From Andreprevotia chitinilytica DSM 18519 (lineage in GTDB: Bacteria; Pseudomonadota; Gammaproteobacteria; Burkholderiales; Chitinibacteraceae), in NCBI RefSeq assembly GCF_000711875.1, contig NZ_JONM01000001.1:475934-539933 (forward strand): a DNA stretch of 64,000 nt, written 5' to 3'. Numbering within the stretch: position 1 is the first letter of the stretch; each line of letters starts with the position of its first letter. This document shows positions 8,667-17,921 of this stretch, one piece after another. The translations under genes and the position numbers were made by a program. Below the pieces are notes generated by a model. The model made no database searches, was not told the DNA's origin, and saw only the letters and a program-made list of their open reading frames with translations.

Positions 8667-9581
8667 ATGGGTCAACTCATCCAACAACTGATCAACGGCC
8701 TGACGCTGGGCGCCGTCTATGGCCTCATCGCGCTGGGCTACACGATGGTGTACGGCATCATCGGTATGATCAATTTCGCACACGGCGACATCTATATGGT
8801 GAGCGCCATCATCGCCGTTACCGTGCTGACGCTGCTTGGCTCGCTGGGCATCGCGGCCATTCCGCTGTCTTTGCTGATCACCTTGGCCGTGGCCATCTTC
8901 TTTACCGCCGTCTACGGCTGGGCTGTCGAGCGCGTTGCCTATCGGCCGCTGCGAGGCTCAACGCGACTGGCACCGCTGATTTCCGCCATCGGCATGTCGA
9001 TCTTCCTGCAGAACATGGTGCAGCTCACCCAAGGCGCGCGAGTCAAACCGATTGCCGCACTGCTGCCGGGCGGGTTCGAGCTGTTCACGCAGAATGGCTT
9101 CACCGTGCATCTGGCCTATACGCAAATCCTGATCGTCATCACGACCGTGCTACTGCTGTGCGTATTCAGCTACCTGATCACCCGTACCTCATTCGGCCGC
9201 CAACAGCGCGCCTGTGAGCAGGATCGCACCATGACCTCGCTGCTCGGCATCAACGTCGACCGGACGATTTCGCTCACCTTCGTGCTGGGCGCCGCGCTGG
9301 CGGCCGTCGCCGGGGTGATGGTCACGGTCTACTACGGCGTGGTCGATTTCTCCATCGGCTTCGTCGCCGGTATCAAGGCCTTCACGGCGGCGGTGCTTGG
9401 CGGGGTGGGCTCGTTGCCCGGCGCTGTGCTCGGCGGCCTGATCATCGGGCTGATCGAATCGTTCTGGGGCGCGTACCTGTCACCCGCTTATTCGGATTTG
9501 GGCACCTTCGGCATCCTCATCCTCGTTCTCATGTTCCGTCCCAGCGGCTTGCTGGGTCGCCCGGAAGTGGAGAAAGTCTGA
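8667..9581 (+). CDS. livH: Branched-chain amino-acid ABC transporter permease LivH
   Basis: LivH is one of the two inner-membrane permease subunits of the branched-chain amino-acid importer. The 304-residue protein has about eight hydrophobic helices. The opening LINGLTLGAVYGLIALGYTM and YGIIGMINFAHGDIYM are highly characteristic of LivH, as are RACEQDRTMTSLLGINVD (the EAA-like cytoplasmic loop) and AAVLGGVGSLPGAVLGGLI. The stop TGA overlaps the livM ATG by one base. It pairs with LivM and is powered by LivG and LivF. Confidence 0.96.
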   Translation: MGQLIQQLINGLTLGAVYGLIALGYTMVYGIIGMINFAHGDIYMVSAIIAVTVLTLLGSLGIAAIPLSLLITLAVAIFFTAVYGWAVERVAYRPLRGSTRLAPLISAIGMSIFLQNMVQLTQGARVKPIAALLPGGFELFTQNGFTVHLAYTQILIVITTVLLLCVFSYLITRTSFGRQQRACEQDRTMTSLLGINVDRTISLTFVLGAALAAVAGVMVTVYYGVVDFSIGFVAGIKAFTAAVLGGVGSLPGAVLGGLIIGLIESFWGAYLSPAYSDLGTFGILILVLMFRPSGLLGRPEVEKV

Positions 9582-10909
9582 TGACGACCCCTGCACCTAT
9601 CCAATTCACGCCGACCCATCAAATGCCCGCCATGCTGGCCCGTGCCAAGGACGCCGTTGGCGTGGCACTGGTCTCGCTGCTGCTCGGCATTCCCATGATC
9701 GGCCTGCATACCGTGGACCAAGGCGGCGTGCTCGCCGTCATGACCCGCTGGCCGTGGCTGCTCGCCTTCGTCGTCGCCATGTTCGTCGGCCGCTTCGTCA
9801 TGCAATTCGCGCTCGATCACGTCAAGTTGAACAAAGCCAAACGCGAGCGCAAACGCCCGGAAGTCGCGGCGCGGCGTCCTTGGCTCACGTGGTTAGGGCG
9901 TGCGCTGCTTGGCTTTGCCGTGGTGCTGCCAATTGCGTTCTCCGGCAACCGTTACGTGGTCGATACCGCCACCACCGTGCTGATCTACGTGATGCTCGGC
10001 TGGGGTCTGAACGTGGTGGTTGGCCTGGCGGGTCTGCTGGACTTGGGCTACGTGGCGTTCTACGCCGTCGGCGCTTATACCTACGGCTTGCTGTCCACCC
10101 ACTTCGGCTGGGGCTTCTGGGAAACGCTGCCGGTTGCTGGCGCGCTGACTGCGTCGTTCGGCATTCTGCTGGGCTGGCCGACCCTGCGTTTGCGTGGCGA
10201 CTACCTCGCCATCGTGACGCTGGGCTTTGGTGAAATCATCCGGTTGATTCTGGTGAACTGGACCGATTTCTCCGGCGGCCCGAACGGCGTTACCTCGATC
10301 CCGCGCCCAACCTTTTTCGGCCTGCCGTTCAGTCCGTCGACTGACGAGACGACGTTCTCCTCGTTCTTTCACCTGGACTACTCCGCCGATCATCGCGTGA
10401 TCTTTCTGTACTACGTGATTCTGGCGCTGGCGCTGCTGACCAATCTATTCGTCTCTCGCCTGCGCAAGCTGCCGGTCGGCATCGCATGGGAAGCCGTGCG
10501 TGAAGACGAAGTGGCCTGTAAAGCGCTCGGCATGAACGTGACCAATATCAAGCTGTCGGCGTTTGCCATCGGCGCGATGTTGGGCGGGTTTGCCGGCGTG
10601 TTCTTCGCTGCCCGCCAAGGCTTCATTTCGCCGGAAAGCTTCGTGTTCTCCGAATCGGCCACCATCCTCGCCATCGTGGTGCTGGGCGGCATGGGCAGCC
10701 AGTTGGGCGTGGTATTTGCCTCGGTACTGCTGGTGCTGCTGCCGGAGCTGGGCCGTGATTTCTCCGAATACCGCATGCTGCTGTTCGGCGCGGCGATGAT
10801 TCTGATCATGGTCTGGCGGCCGGGCGGTCTGATCGCGCATCGCGAACCGACGGTGAAACTCGGGCGTGCCCCATCGCCTGTTCCGGCCAACCAGGGAGCC
10901 CAAGCATGA
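9581..10909 (+). CDS. livM: Branched-chain amino-acid ABC transporter permease LivM
   Basis: The 442-residue inner-membrane protein is the second permease subunit. An N-terminal extension (about residues 1-130, with three hydrophobic stretches) is typical of the long LivM forms. The core has GWGLNVVVGLAGLLDLGYVA, GDYLAIVTLGFGEIIRLIL, WEAVREDEVACKALGMNV (loop contacting the ATPase) and ILAIVVLGGMGSQLGVVFAS. Its end overlaps the livG start by ATGA, so translation is coupled. It is complete with no anomalies. Confidence 0.96.
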   Translation: MTTPAPIQFTPTHQMPAMLARAKDAVGVALVSLLLGIPMIGLHTVDQGGVLAVMTRWPWLLAFVVAMFVGRFVMQFALDHVKLNKAKRERKRPEVAARRPWLTWLGRALLGFAVVLPIAFSGNRYVVDTATTVLIYVMLGWGLNVVVGLAGLLDLGYVAFYAVGAYTYGLLSTHFGWGFWETLPVAGALTASFGILLGWPTLRLRGDYLAIVTLGFGEIIRLILVNWTDFSGGPNGVTSIPRPTFFGLPFSPSTDETTFSSFFHLDYSADHRVIFLYYVILALALLTNLFVSRLRKLPVGIAWEAVREDEVACKALGMNVTNIKLSAFAIGAMLGGFAGVFFAARQGFISPESFVFSESATILAIVVLGGMGSQLGVVFASVLLVLLPELGRDFSEYRMLLFGAAMILIMVWRPGGLIAHREPTVKLGRAPSPVPANQGAQA

Positions 10910-11748
10910 GCGCCCCCACCATGAATACCGCAGGCCAAACGCTACTCGAAGTCGATAGCCTCACCATGCGCTTCGGCGGTCTGACCGCGATCAACAACCT
11001 GTCGCTGAACGTGCCGGGCGGCAAGATCACTTCGATCATCGGCCCGAACGGGGCAGGGAAGACCACCTTCTTCAACTGCCTGACCGGCTTCTACAAGCCA
11101 ACCACCGGCAGCGTGCGCATGCACCACCCGGAGCACGGCCCACTGGCGCTGGAGCAGATGCCGTCCTACCACGTGGCGCGAAAGGCTGGCGTGGTGCGCA
11201 CTTTCCAGAACATCCGCCTGTTCCCGAACATGACGGTGCTGGAAAACCTGATCGTGGCGCAGCACAACGCCTTGCAGCATGCCTCGCGCTTCTCGCTGGC
11301 GGGGCTGTTTGGCCGCGCTGGCTACAAGCAAGCCCGCGAGGCCGCGCTGACCAAAGCGGAGATGTGGCTCACTCGGCTCAAGTTGCTGGACATCGCTGAT
11401 CTTGCCGCCGGCAATCTCTCCTACGGCACGCAACGCCGCATCGAGATCGCCCGCGCACTGTGCGTAGACCCGCTACTGCTGTGTCTGGATGAACCCGCTG
11501 CCGGCCTCAACCCGCGTGAATCGGCAGAGCTGAACGAGCTGCTGCTCTATCTCTCGCGTGAGCACCACAAGGGCATCCTGCTGATCGAGCACGACATGAA
11601 CGTGGTCATGCGCGTATCCGACCACATCTGCGTGCTCAATTTCGGCAACAAGATCGCCGAAGGCACGCCTGAGCAAATCCAGAATGATCCGAACGTCATC
11701 AAAGCCTATCTGGGCGAAGACGAAGCGGACGAAAAGGAGGCCGCATGA
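10906..11748 (+). CDS. livG: Branched-chain amino-acid ABC transporter ATPase LivG
   Basis: LivG is one of the two ATPases that drive branched-chain amino-acid import. The 280-residue cytoplasmic protein has Walker A GPNGAGKTTFFNCLTG, the LivG-typical VVRTFQNIRLFPNMTVLEN, an ABC signature of the form NLSYGTQRRIEIARAL, Walker B LLCLDEPAAGLNP and the switch histidine in LLIEHDM. The C-terminal tail GTPEQIQNDPNVIKAYLG is typical of the family. It overlaps livM and livF by ATGA at both ends. Confidence 0.96.
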   Translation: MSAPTMNTAGQTLLEVDSLTMRFGGLTAINNLSLNVPGGKITSIIGPNGAGKTTFFNCLTGFYKPTTGSVRMHHPEHGPLALEQMPSYHVARKAGVVRTFQNIRLFPNMTVLENLIVAQHNALQHASRFSLAGLFGRAGYKQAREAALTKAEMWLTRLKLLDIADLAAGNLSYGTQRRIEIARALCVDPLLLCLDEPAAGLNPRESAELNELLLYLSREHHKGILLIEHDMNVVMRVSDHICVLNFGNKIAEGTPEQIQNDPNVIKAYLGEDEADEKEAA

Positions 11749-12476
11749 CCACCATGCTCGAATATTCCGGCGTGCACGCGCATTACGGGGCCATCCACGC
11801 TTTGCGCGGCGTGGATTTGAATGTGCAGAAAGGCGAGATCGTGACGCTGATCGGCGCCAACGGCGCCGGCAAATCCACGCTGATGATGACGCTGTTCGGC
11901 AAGCCGACTGCTTCTGCCGGGAAGATTCATTTTCAGGGCCAGGACATCACCCGCGTACCAACGCACCGCATCTCGCGGCAAGGCATTGCGCTGGTGCCGG
12001 AAGGCCGGCGCATCTTCGCCCGCATGACGGTGCTGGAAAATCTGCAGATGGGCAGCACCTTTGCCGATCCGGCACATTTCGATGCCGATCTGCAGCGCAT
12101 GTTCGCCATGTTCCCGATCCTGGAACAACGCCGCGAACAACGCGCCGGCACGCTGTCTGGCGGCGAGCAGCAAATGCTCGCCATCGGCCGTGCACTGATG
12201 GGGCGACCGCAATTGCTGCTGCTGGATGAGCCATCGCTTGGCTTGGCGCCGCTGTACATCAAGCAGGTGTTCAAGATCATCCGCGAGCTGAACGAAGCGC
12301 ACGGTATGACCATCTTGCTGGTCGAGCAGAACGCTCACCATGCACTGCGCGTGGCGCATCGTGGCTACGTGCTCCAGCATGGCGAGATCGTGCTCACTGG
12401 TACCGGCGAGCAATTGCTGGCCAGCCCGGAAGTGCGGGCGGCGTATCTGGAGAGCAGTGCTGAGGCGCATGGCTGA
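11745..12476 (+). CDS. livF: Branched-chain amino-acid ABC transporter ATPase LivF
   Basis: The second ATPase of the importer, 243 residues, has Walker [17 protein letters not shown], the LivF-typical PEGRRIFARMTVLENLQMG, the ABC signature LSGGEQQMLAIGRALM, Walker B LLLLDEPSLGLAP and LLVEQNAHHALRVAHR. It is the last gene of the livK-HMGF block; a nested palindromic element follows at 12504-12700 and may act as the transcript end. Confidence 0.96.
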   Translation: MTTMLEYSGVHAHYGAIHALRGVDLNVQKGEIVTLIGANGAGKSTLMMTLFGKPTASAGKIHFQGQDITRVPTHRISRQGIALVPEGRRIFARMTVLENLQMGSTFADPAHFDADLQRMFAMFPILEQRREQRAGTLSGGEQQMLAIGRALMGRPQLLLLDEPSLGLAPLYIKQVFKIIRELNEAHGMTILLVEQNAHHALRVAHRGYVLQHGEIVLTGTGEQLLASPEVRAAYLESSAEAHG

Positions 12477-12503
12477 GTAGATCCATGATTTAAACCCAAA
12501 CCT

Positions 12504-12700
12504 TGAACCACAGAGGGCACAGAGAACACAGAGGTTCACAGAGAAAGACAAATGCGAGGTTGTGTAGGAGCGAGCTTGCTCGCGATAGCGATGCCTGAAA
12601 TGGCGCTATCGCGAGCAAGCTCGCTCCTACAGGTTTTCTTCGCAAACGGTTTTGATTTTCTCTGTGAAACCTCTGTGTTCTCTGTGCCCTCTGTGGTTCA
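12504..12700. repeat. Nested palindromic element (REP-like family A inside a second inverted repeat)
   Basis: The outer inverted repeat pairs 12504-12546 with 12657-12700; each arm is about 43 bp and built of short CACAGAG-type units. Inside it lies a second, 28-bp inverted repeat: left arm 12563-12590 (TGTAGGAGCGAGCTTGCTCG...), right arm 12604-12631, with a 13-bp loop. The inner element recurs at 40215-40286 and, slightly degraded, at 53249-53319, so it is a dispersed REP-like sequence. No open frame occupies the gap. A terminator or nucleoid-binding role is possible. Confidence 0.9.
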
Positions 12701-12730
12701 GGATTCATGTTTTTAACTATGAACTGACCA

Positions 12731-13645
12731 ATGACCTTCAACCGCTACACGCTCTACCTGATCGCCTCGATGGCGCTGGTCGGTGCCAACGTCGGCATCG
12801 GTAAAACCATCGTCATGGTTGTCCCGGTCACGCTGTTCGCCTTGCTGCGCTTCGTGATCGGCGTGGGTATCTTGTTGCCGCGCTATCGGCTGGCGCGGAT
12901 GCGGCTGGTCACGCGCAAACAGTGGTTGGGGCTGTTTCTGCAGGCGCTGTTCGGCACTTTTTTGTTCACGTTGCTGATGCTGTACGGCGTATCGCATACC
13001 AGTGCGCTGGCGGCTGGCGTGATCACCAGCACCATTCCGGCGGTAGTGATCGTGTTGTCCTGGTTGCTGCTGCGGGAAAAACTCGGGCCGCGCTCCATCA
13101 TCGCAGTACTGCTGGCAGTGCTAGGCATGGTCATCATCAACGTGACCCGAGCGGATGGCGGGGGCTCGACGGGCTCCTTGCTCGGCAATGCCTTGGTGGC
13201 CGGCGCGGTGTTGTGTGAATCGATCTACGTGATCCTGTCCCGCAAATTGACGCAAAGCCTGCCCGCTATCGATATCTGCGCTTATACGCACCTGATCGGC
13301 TTGGGGCTGATGCTGCCGCTGGGTATCAATGCGTGGCTGCATTTCGACTTTGCCAGCGTCGATGCGCCGACTTGGGGTCTGGTGTTCTGGTATGGCCTCG
13401 CCGCCAGCGTGTTGTCGTTCTGGCTGTGGATGAAGGGCATCCGCCATGTGCCGGCGCAGAAGGCTGGCGTCTTCACCGCCGCATTGCCGGTCGCAGCCGT
13501 GGGCTACGCGATTCTGTTCCTGCAGGAAAAACCGGCGCTGGCACATGCCATTGCGCTGGTCTGCGTGCTGGGGGCCATCTGGCTTGCCAGTGGGCAGGAA
13601 CATAAAGACGTCGCTGTCGAACCTACGCCGTTCGAAGCGGGCTAA
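12731..13645 (+). CDS. EamA/DMT-family transporter
   Basis: The 304-residue membrane protein has ten hydrophobic segments in two EamA repeats. Repeat 1 includes FALLRFVIGVGILLPRYRLA and VSHTSALAAGVITSTIPAVV with WLLLREKLGPRS; repeat 2 ends PVAAVGYAILFLQEKPALAH. It differs from the EamA protein at 5477-6424, so they are not a recent duplication. Its stop overlaps the stop of the convergent LysR gene by four bases. The substrate is unknown; efflux of a metabolite is the usual family role. Confidence 0.88.
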   Translation: MTFNRYTLYLIASMALVGANVGIGKTIVMVVPVTLFALLRFVIGVGILLPRYRLARMRLVTRKQWLGLFLQALFGTFLFTLLMLYGVSHTSALAAGVITSTIPAVVIVLSWLLLREKLGPRSIIAVLLAVLGMVIINVTRADGGGSTGSLLGNALVAGAVLCESIYVILSRKLTQSLPAIDICAYTHLIGLGLMLPLGINAWLHFDFASVDAPTWGLVFWYGLAASVLSFWLWMKGIRHVPAQKAGVFTAALPVAAVGYAILFLQEKPALAHAIALVCVLGAIWLASGQEHKDVAVEPTPFEAG

Positions 13646-14601
13646 CGAATTTCGTCTGGCGTTGCGGCGTTGCGACTGATCCGCCGCAAGATATCGAGAA
13701 ACTCCGTCGCTACGCCGCTCACGTTTTCCCCCTTGCGCGTCAGCACGCCAAACGGCGACAAGGTTTTGCCAATGGGCAATGGCAGCGTCGTCAGCAAGCC
13801 TGCACGCAAGTGATCGCGTAATACCGCCTCGGGCAGCACCGTAATGGCATCGCTGCGCTGCACCAGCTGGAGCGTCGCGAAAATCGAATCACACTCCACC
13901 GTGTTCTGCGGCGTACCGACTTGCGCTTGCTCGAATTCATGTTCTAGTAGTTGACGGGCCGGACTGGTCAGCGGTTGCAGCACCCAAGGCCATTCAACCA
14001 GTTCTGGCAGGTTGACCGCCTCTTTCCCGGCCAGCGCATGGCCGCTGCGCACCACCAGCAACAACACCTCGTTGCCCAGCGCTTCGAAATCCAGCCAGTT
14101 GTGTTGATCCAGCTCGGAAAAACGCCCAATCGCGAAGTCGATCTTGCCTTGTCCCAAAAGCTCGATCAGCTGGTCACTGGTCTCACCCTTGATACGGATT
14201 TTCAGCAGCGGCTTGTTCACTTTGAGTTCCGCCACCGACTGCGCAATCCAGTCTGGCGCAGCCCCCATGATGGTGCCGACCACCAATTGACCGAAGCCGC
14301 CGCGCTGCCACTGCGTTAGGTTGTCGGTGCAGCGCTCCAGCCCGCCTAGTGTAGTGCGAGCGAAGCGGATGATTTCCTCACCGATGGCCGTGGCGCGCAT
14401 TCCGCGCGTCAACCGTTCGAACAAGATGCAATCAAGATGCTGCTCGATCTCTTGCAGCATGCGCGTTGCGGCGGGTTGCGACATGGAGAGTGTATCCGCC
14501 GCCTGATGCAGATTGCCGTGCTCCGCCAGCGACACCAGCAGAAACAAGTGCTTGTAGCGCAAGCGATGTAGCAGGGATTGGTACAGGTACGGCTTCAGCA
14601 T
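13642..14601 (-). CDS. LysR-family regulator, likely control of the rhamnose cluster
   Basis: The 319-residue protein has an N-terminal LysR winged HTH (LFLLVSLAEHGNLHQAADTL, SQPAATRMLQEIEQHLDCIL) and a C-terminal periplasmic-binding-like effector domain. It resembles the GbpR/CbbR-type LysR regulators of sugar and aromatic genes. It is divergent from the first enzyme gene of the L-rhamnose cluster, and an ATCGATA-N9-TATCGAT palindrome at 14681-14703 in the gap fits a LysR box. This arrangement strongly suggests it regulates the cluster. The inducer could be L-rhamnose or a pathway intermediate; this cannot be read. Confidence 0.9.
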   Translation of the reverse strand: MLKPYLYQSLLHRLRYKHLFLLVSLAEHGNLHQAADTLSMSQPAATRMLQEIEQHLDCILFERLTRGMRATAIGEEIIRFARTTLGGLERCTDNLTQWQRGGFGQLVVGTIMGAAPDWIAQSVAELKVNKPLLKIRIKGETSDQLIELLGQGKIDFAIGRFSELDQHNWLDFEALGNEVLLLVVRSGHALAGKEAVNLPELVEWPWVLQPLTSPARQLLEHEFEQAQVGTPQNTVECDSIFATLQLVQRSDAITVLPEAVLRDHLRAGLLTTLPLPIGKTLSPFGVLTRKGENVSGVATEFLDILRRISRNAATPDEIR

Positions 14602-14680
14602 GCGGCACTCCCGGTGTTTTAGACGGCTTGGGGTGATTGTCGGCTGGATTTACCCCTGTTTGCGATCTGGGGAAGCCCTT

Positions 14681-14703
14681 ATCGATACCTTCAGGTTATC
14701 GAT
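14681..14703. promoter_or_regulatory. LysR-type binding site between regulator and rhamnose genes
   Basis: A perfect inverted repeat (ATCGATA, 9-bp spacer, TATCGAT) follows the ATC-N9-GAT rule of LysR recognition sites. It lies 80 bp from the regulator start and about 130 bp before the FAH-hydrolase start. The assignment is from position and pattern. Confidence 0.65.
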
Positions 14704-14832
14704 TGTGCAAAATCTCTGATTGGTCAGGTATCCATGCTCGCGGCAAGAATGTAGGCACCAAAACGGAACTACGTTTCTTGATGGTGGCGCGAGTTGGTGC
14801 GCTGCAATAGGGAAACCTGCATGGAGACTGGA

Positions 14833-15690
14833 ATGAAACTGCTGCGCTTTGGCCCTGCCGGCCACGAAAAACCGGGTTTGCTCGACGCGAATGGCGTGAT
14901 CCGCGATTTGTCTTCAGTGATCGACGATGTAGCGGGTGGCGCACTGTTGCCGGGCAGCTTGGCCCGCCTGCGCGACATCAAGCCGGAAACGCTACCGACC
15001 GCGCCTGCCGGCAGCCGCATCGGCCCATGTGTGGGGCACGTCGGTAAGATCATCTGCGTGGGACTGAACTACAGCGACCATGCCAAGGAATCGAACATGG
15101 CGATTCCGACCGAGCCGATCCTGTTCATGAAGCCGACCAGCTCGATCTGCGGCCCGTATGACGAAGTGGAAATCCCCATTGGCGGTGAAAAGACCGATTG
15201 GGAAGTCGAACTCGGCGTGGTGATCGGTAAGACCGCCAAGTACGTCAGCAAGGAGCGGGCTCGCGAACATGTGGCTGGCTACTGCGTGGTGAACGATGTC
15301 TCCGAGCGTGCTTTCCAGCTGGAGCGCGGCGGCCAGTGGGACAAGGGCAAGGGGCACGATACGTTTGCACCGATCGGCCCATGGCTGGTCACGGCGGATG
15401 AAGTTGGCGATCCGCAGAATCTCGATATGTGGTTGGAAGTGGACGGCCACCGTTTCCAGAACGGCAGCACCCGCACGATGATTTTCGATGTGGCGATGCT
15501 GATCTCCTACATCAGCCAGTTCATGACCTTGCAACCGGGCGACATCATCGCCACCGGCACGCCACCAGGGGTCGGCTTGGGGCAAAACCCGCCGCTGTAC
15601 CTCAAGTCCGGGCAGACGATGCGGCTCTCCATCGCCGGTCTTGGTGAACAACAACAAACCACGGTGCCCAGCAAGCTCCCACTGCAATAA
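14833..15690 (+). CDS. Fumarylacetoacetate hydrolase-family protein, likely 2,4-diketo-3-deoxy-L-rhamnonate hydrolase
   Basis: The 285-residue protein belongs to the FAH family. It has the catalytic-domain opening GPCVGHVGKIICVGLNYSDH, the metal-binding acidic stretch TDWEVELGVVIGKTAKYVS and the C-terminal GDIIATGTPPGVGLG. In the Sphingomonas L-rhamnose route the LRA6 enzyme of this family splits 2,4-diketo-3-deoxy-L-rhamnonate into pyruvate and L-lactate. The rhamnonate dehydratase, dehydrogenases and lactate-oxidation genes downstream point to that reaction; ureidoglycolate lyase or fuconate-pathway hydrolases are close relatives. ATG at 14833 is chosen because GGAG lies 6 bp upstream and it gives the normal length; 14821 and 14794 are alternatives. 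Confidence 0.85.
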   Translation: MKLLRFGPAGHEKPGLLDANGVIRDLSSVIDDVAGGALLPGSLARLRDIKPETLPTAPAGSRIGPCVGHVGKIICVGLNYSDHAKESNMAIPTEPILFMKPTSSICGPYDEVEIPIGGEKTDWEVELGVVIGKTAKYVSKERAREHVAGYCVVNDVSERAFQLERGGQWDKGKGHDTFAPIGPWLVTADEVGDPQNLDMWLEVDGHRFQNGSTRTMIFDVAMLISYISQFMTLQPGDIIATGTPPGVGLGQNPPLYLKSGQTMRLSIAGLGEQQQTTVPSKLPLQ

Positions 15691-15807
15691 CACCGTCGTT
15701 CAAACAACTCAAACCATTGAAACCACAACAGCGCTTCCGGCATCTGCCGGAGGCGAGGGCGGCGTACGCGTGCAGCCGGCCGTACGGAACAACATAGGAC
15801 TCAAGTC

Positions 15808-16560
15808 ATGAACCAACTCGATCTCACCAACCGTGTTGCCATCATTACCGGCGGTGCCCGCGGCATCGGCTTTGCTACTGCGCAACGGATGCTCAAGTCC
15901 GGCGCCAGCGTAGCGCTGTGGGATATCGATGCCGCCCGGCTGGATGAAGCAGCAACCCAGCTCGCCGGCCACGGCAAAGTGAGCGTGCATGCGCTTGATC
16001 TGACCGACAAGAACGCCGTCGACGTCGCTGCAGCCGCAACGGCAGCTGCTCTCGGAAAAATCGACATCCTCGTCAACAACGCCGGCATCACCGGTGGCAA
16101 TGGTGTGACATGGGAGCTTGATCCGAAGGGCTGGGCACGGGTAATCGAAGTCAACCTGATCGCGCCATTCCTGACCTGCCACGCCGTTGTGCCCTACATG
16201 CTCGAAAACGGTTACGGCCGTATCGTCAACGTGGCCTCGGTGGCTGGCAAAGAAGGCAACCCGACCGCGTCGCACTACAGCGCCTCCAAGGCGGGCTTGA
16301 TCGGGCTGACCAAGTCGCTTGGCAAGGAACTGGCGACCAAGGGCGTGAGCGTGAACTGCATCACGCCCGCCGCTGCCAAGACCGAAATCTTCGACCAGAT
16401 GAGCCAGCAGCACATCGACTACATGCTGTCGAAAATCCCGATGGGGCGCTTTCTGCAGGTGGACGAAGTGGCGGCCATGATTGGCTGGCTGGCATCGGAA
16501 GACTGCTCGTTCAGCACCGGGGCGGTGTTCGATATCTCCGGCGGTCGCGCCACCTATTAA
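15808..16560 (+). CDS. SDR oxidoreductase, likely 2-keto-3-deoxy-L-rhamnonate 4-dehydrogenase
   Basis: The 250-residue classical short-chain dehydrogenase has the nucleotide-binding TGGARGIG, the structural NNAG motif, a catalytic Ser region (VNVASVAGKEGNP) and the active-site YSASK. An Asp after beta-2 (WDID) favours NAD over NADP. The C-terminal ISGGRATY is shared with dehydrogenases acting on 2-keto-3-deoxy sugar acids. In the diketo-hydrolase pathway (LRA5 in Sphingomonas) such an enzyme oxidises 2-keto-3-deoxy-L-rhamnonate to the 2,4-diketo acid cleaved by the FAH enzyme encoded just upstream. The other SDR at 19247 fits the first step better, which leaves this role. Substrate is inferred. 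Confidence 0.82.
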   Translation: MNQLDLTNRVAIITGGARGIGFATAQRMLKSGASVALWDIDAARLDEAATQLAGHGKVSVHALDLTDKNAVDVAAAATAAALGKIDILVNNAGITGGNGVTWELDPKGWARVIEVNLIAPFLTCHAVVPYMLENGYGRIVNVASVAGKEGNPTASHYSASKAGLIGLTKSLGKELATKGVSVNCITPAAAKTEIFDQMSQQHIDYMLSKIPMGRFLQVDEVAAMIGWLASEDCSFSTGAVFDISGGRATY

Positions 16561-16587
16561 GTTCGCCACCCCACCGGGAGCGTCATC

Positions 16588-17904
16588 GTGCAAAGCGTGA
16601 ACCGTACCGAGCTGGATCGGGTGATCGGCAAAATCACCCGGCGGCTGATTCCTTTTCTGCTGTTGATGTACGTGCTGGCTTTTCTGGACCGCGCCAATAT
16701 CGGCTTCGCCAAGAAAGCGTTTCAGCTCGATACGGGTATTTCCGACGCCGCCTTTGCTTTTGGCGCGGGCATTTTCTTTGCCGGCTACGCGCTGCTGGAA
16801 GTGCCCAGCAACCTGATCATGCATCGGGTCGGTGCGCGGGTCTGGCTATGCCGGATCATGGTGACCTGGGGAATGATTTCGGCCGCGATGATGTTCGCGC
16901 ACGATGAAACCACGTTCTATGTACTGCGCTTTCTGCTTGGCGTCGCTGAAGCGGGGTTCTTCCCTGGCGTGATCTGGTATCTCACCTTGTGGTTTCCGTC
17001 GGCTTACCGCGGCCGGGCGCTAGGGATGTTCTACTTCGGCGCACCACTGGCCTTCATTTTTGGCAGCCCCTTGTCTGGCTTGTTATTGGAGTTCCACGGT
17101 GCGGCGGGCCTACACGGCTGGCAGTGGATGTTTCTGATTGAAGGCTTGCTGGCGAGTGCTGTTGGCATCTGGGCGCTGTTCTACCTCGACAACACGCCAG
17201 CTCGTGCGACTTGGCTCTGTATCGATGAAAAGGCCGTGCTCGATCAAGCCATGACCGCCGACGATCGCCAACGCGGCAGTGATGCGCCGCATTCGATGCG
17301 CACGTTGCTCGCCAACGGACGCGTGCTGTACCTGAGCCTCATCTACGCCCTGATCCAGATGAGCGTGTATGGCGTGGTGTTTTACCTGCCGAGCCAGATT
17401 GCCGCCCTGATGGGCCAACAGATTGGCTTCAAGGTCGGCCTTGTTGCTGCGATTCCGTGGGTGTGCGCCTTGGCGGCGGCTTATCTGATTCCTCGCTATT
17501 CCGATCGCACTGGCGAGCGTCGTGTGCCGGCGGCGTTGACCCTGGCTGCAGCAGGCGCAGGCATCGCCTTGTCGGCGACCTTTGCGAACTCGGTGTTGTC
17601 TTTGCTGGCGCTTTGCCTGGCCGCATCCGGTTTTATCGCGGTGCAACCGCTGTTCTGGACTTTCCCGACCGATTACCTGCGTGGCGTGGCAGCTGCGGGC
17701 GGCCTGGCGCTGATCAATTCGCTGGGTGCGGTGGGCAGCTTCATCGCCCCAAATGCCAAGACCTGGGCTGAACGCACATTCGAATCCAGTCAGGCCGGCC
17801 TGTATCTGCTGGCGGCCACTTCACTCATCGGTGCGCTGTTGATCTACCTCATCCGCCTGAAAGCGCCCCCGTTGCTACGCACAACACAAGCCATTCATCC
17901 ATGA
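16588..17904 (+). CDS. MFS transporter of the anion:cation symporter (ACS) type
   Basis: The 438-residue protein has 12 hydrophobic helices and the ACS-family opening [20 protein letters not shown]-type sequence, followed by [36 protein letters not shown] is the family signature of sugar-acid and phthalate transporters. The start is GTG at 16588, with GGGAG upstream; no ATG fits. It lies between the SDR and rhmD. Because ACS transporters often import sugar acids, L-rhamnonate or a related acid is a likely substrate, complementing the rhaTPQS sugar importer downstream. The stop overlaps a possible early rhmD ATG at 17901. Confidence 0.88.
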   Translation: MQSVNRTELDRVIGKITRRLIPFLLLMYVLAFLDRANIGFAKKAFQLDTGISDAAFAFGAGIFFAGYALLEVPSNLIMHRVGARVWLCRIMVTWGMISAAMMFAHDETTFYVLRFLLGVAEAGFFPGVIWYLTLWFPSAYRGRALGMFYFGAPLAFIFGSPLSGLLLEFHGAAGLHGWQWMFLIEGLLASAVGIWALFYLDNTPARATWLCIDEKAVLDQAMTADDRQRGSDAPHSMRTLLANGRVLYLSLIYALIQMSVYGVVFYLPSQIAALMGQQIGFKVGLVAAIPWVCALAAAYLIPRYSDRTGERRVPAALTLAAAGAGIALSATFANSVLSLLALCLAASGFIAVQPLFWTFPTDYLRGVAAAGGLALINSLGAVGSFIAPNAKTWAERTFESSQAGLYLLAATSLIGALLIYLIRLKAPPLLRTTQAIHP

Positions 17905-17921
17905 CCAAATCCGGAGCTTTT

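Noticed and set aside
12504-12700. Insertion sequence with terminal inverted repeats
   Set aside because: Only about 200 bp, no transposase frame and no flanking direct repeats seen; better read as nested REP-like palindromes.
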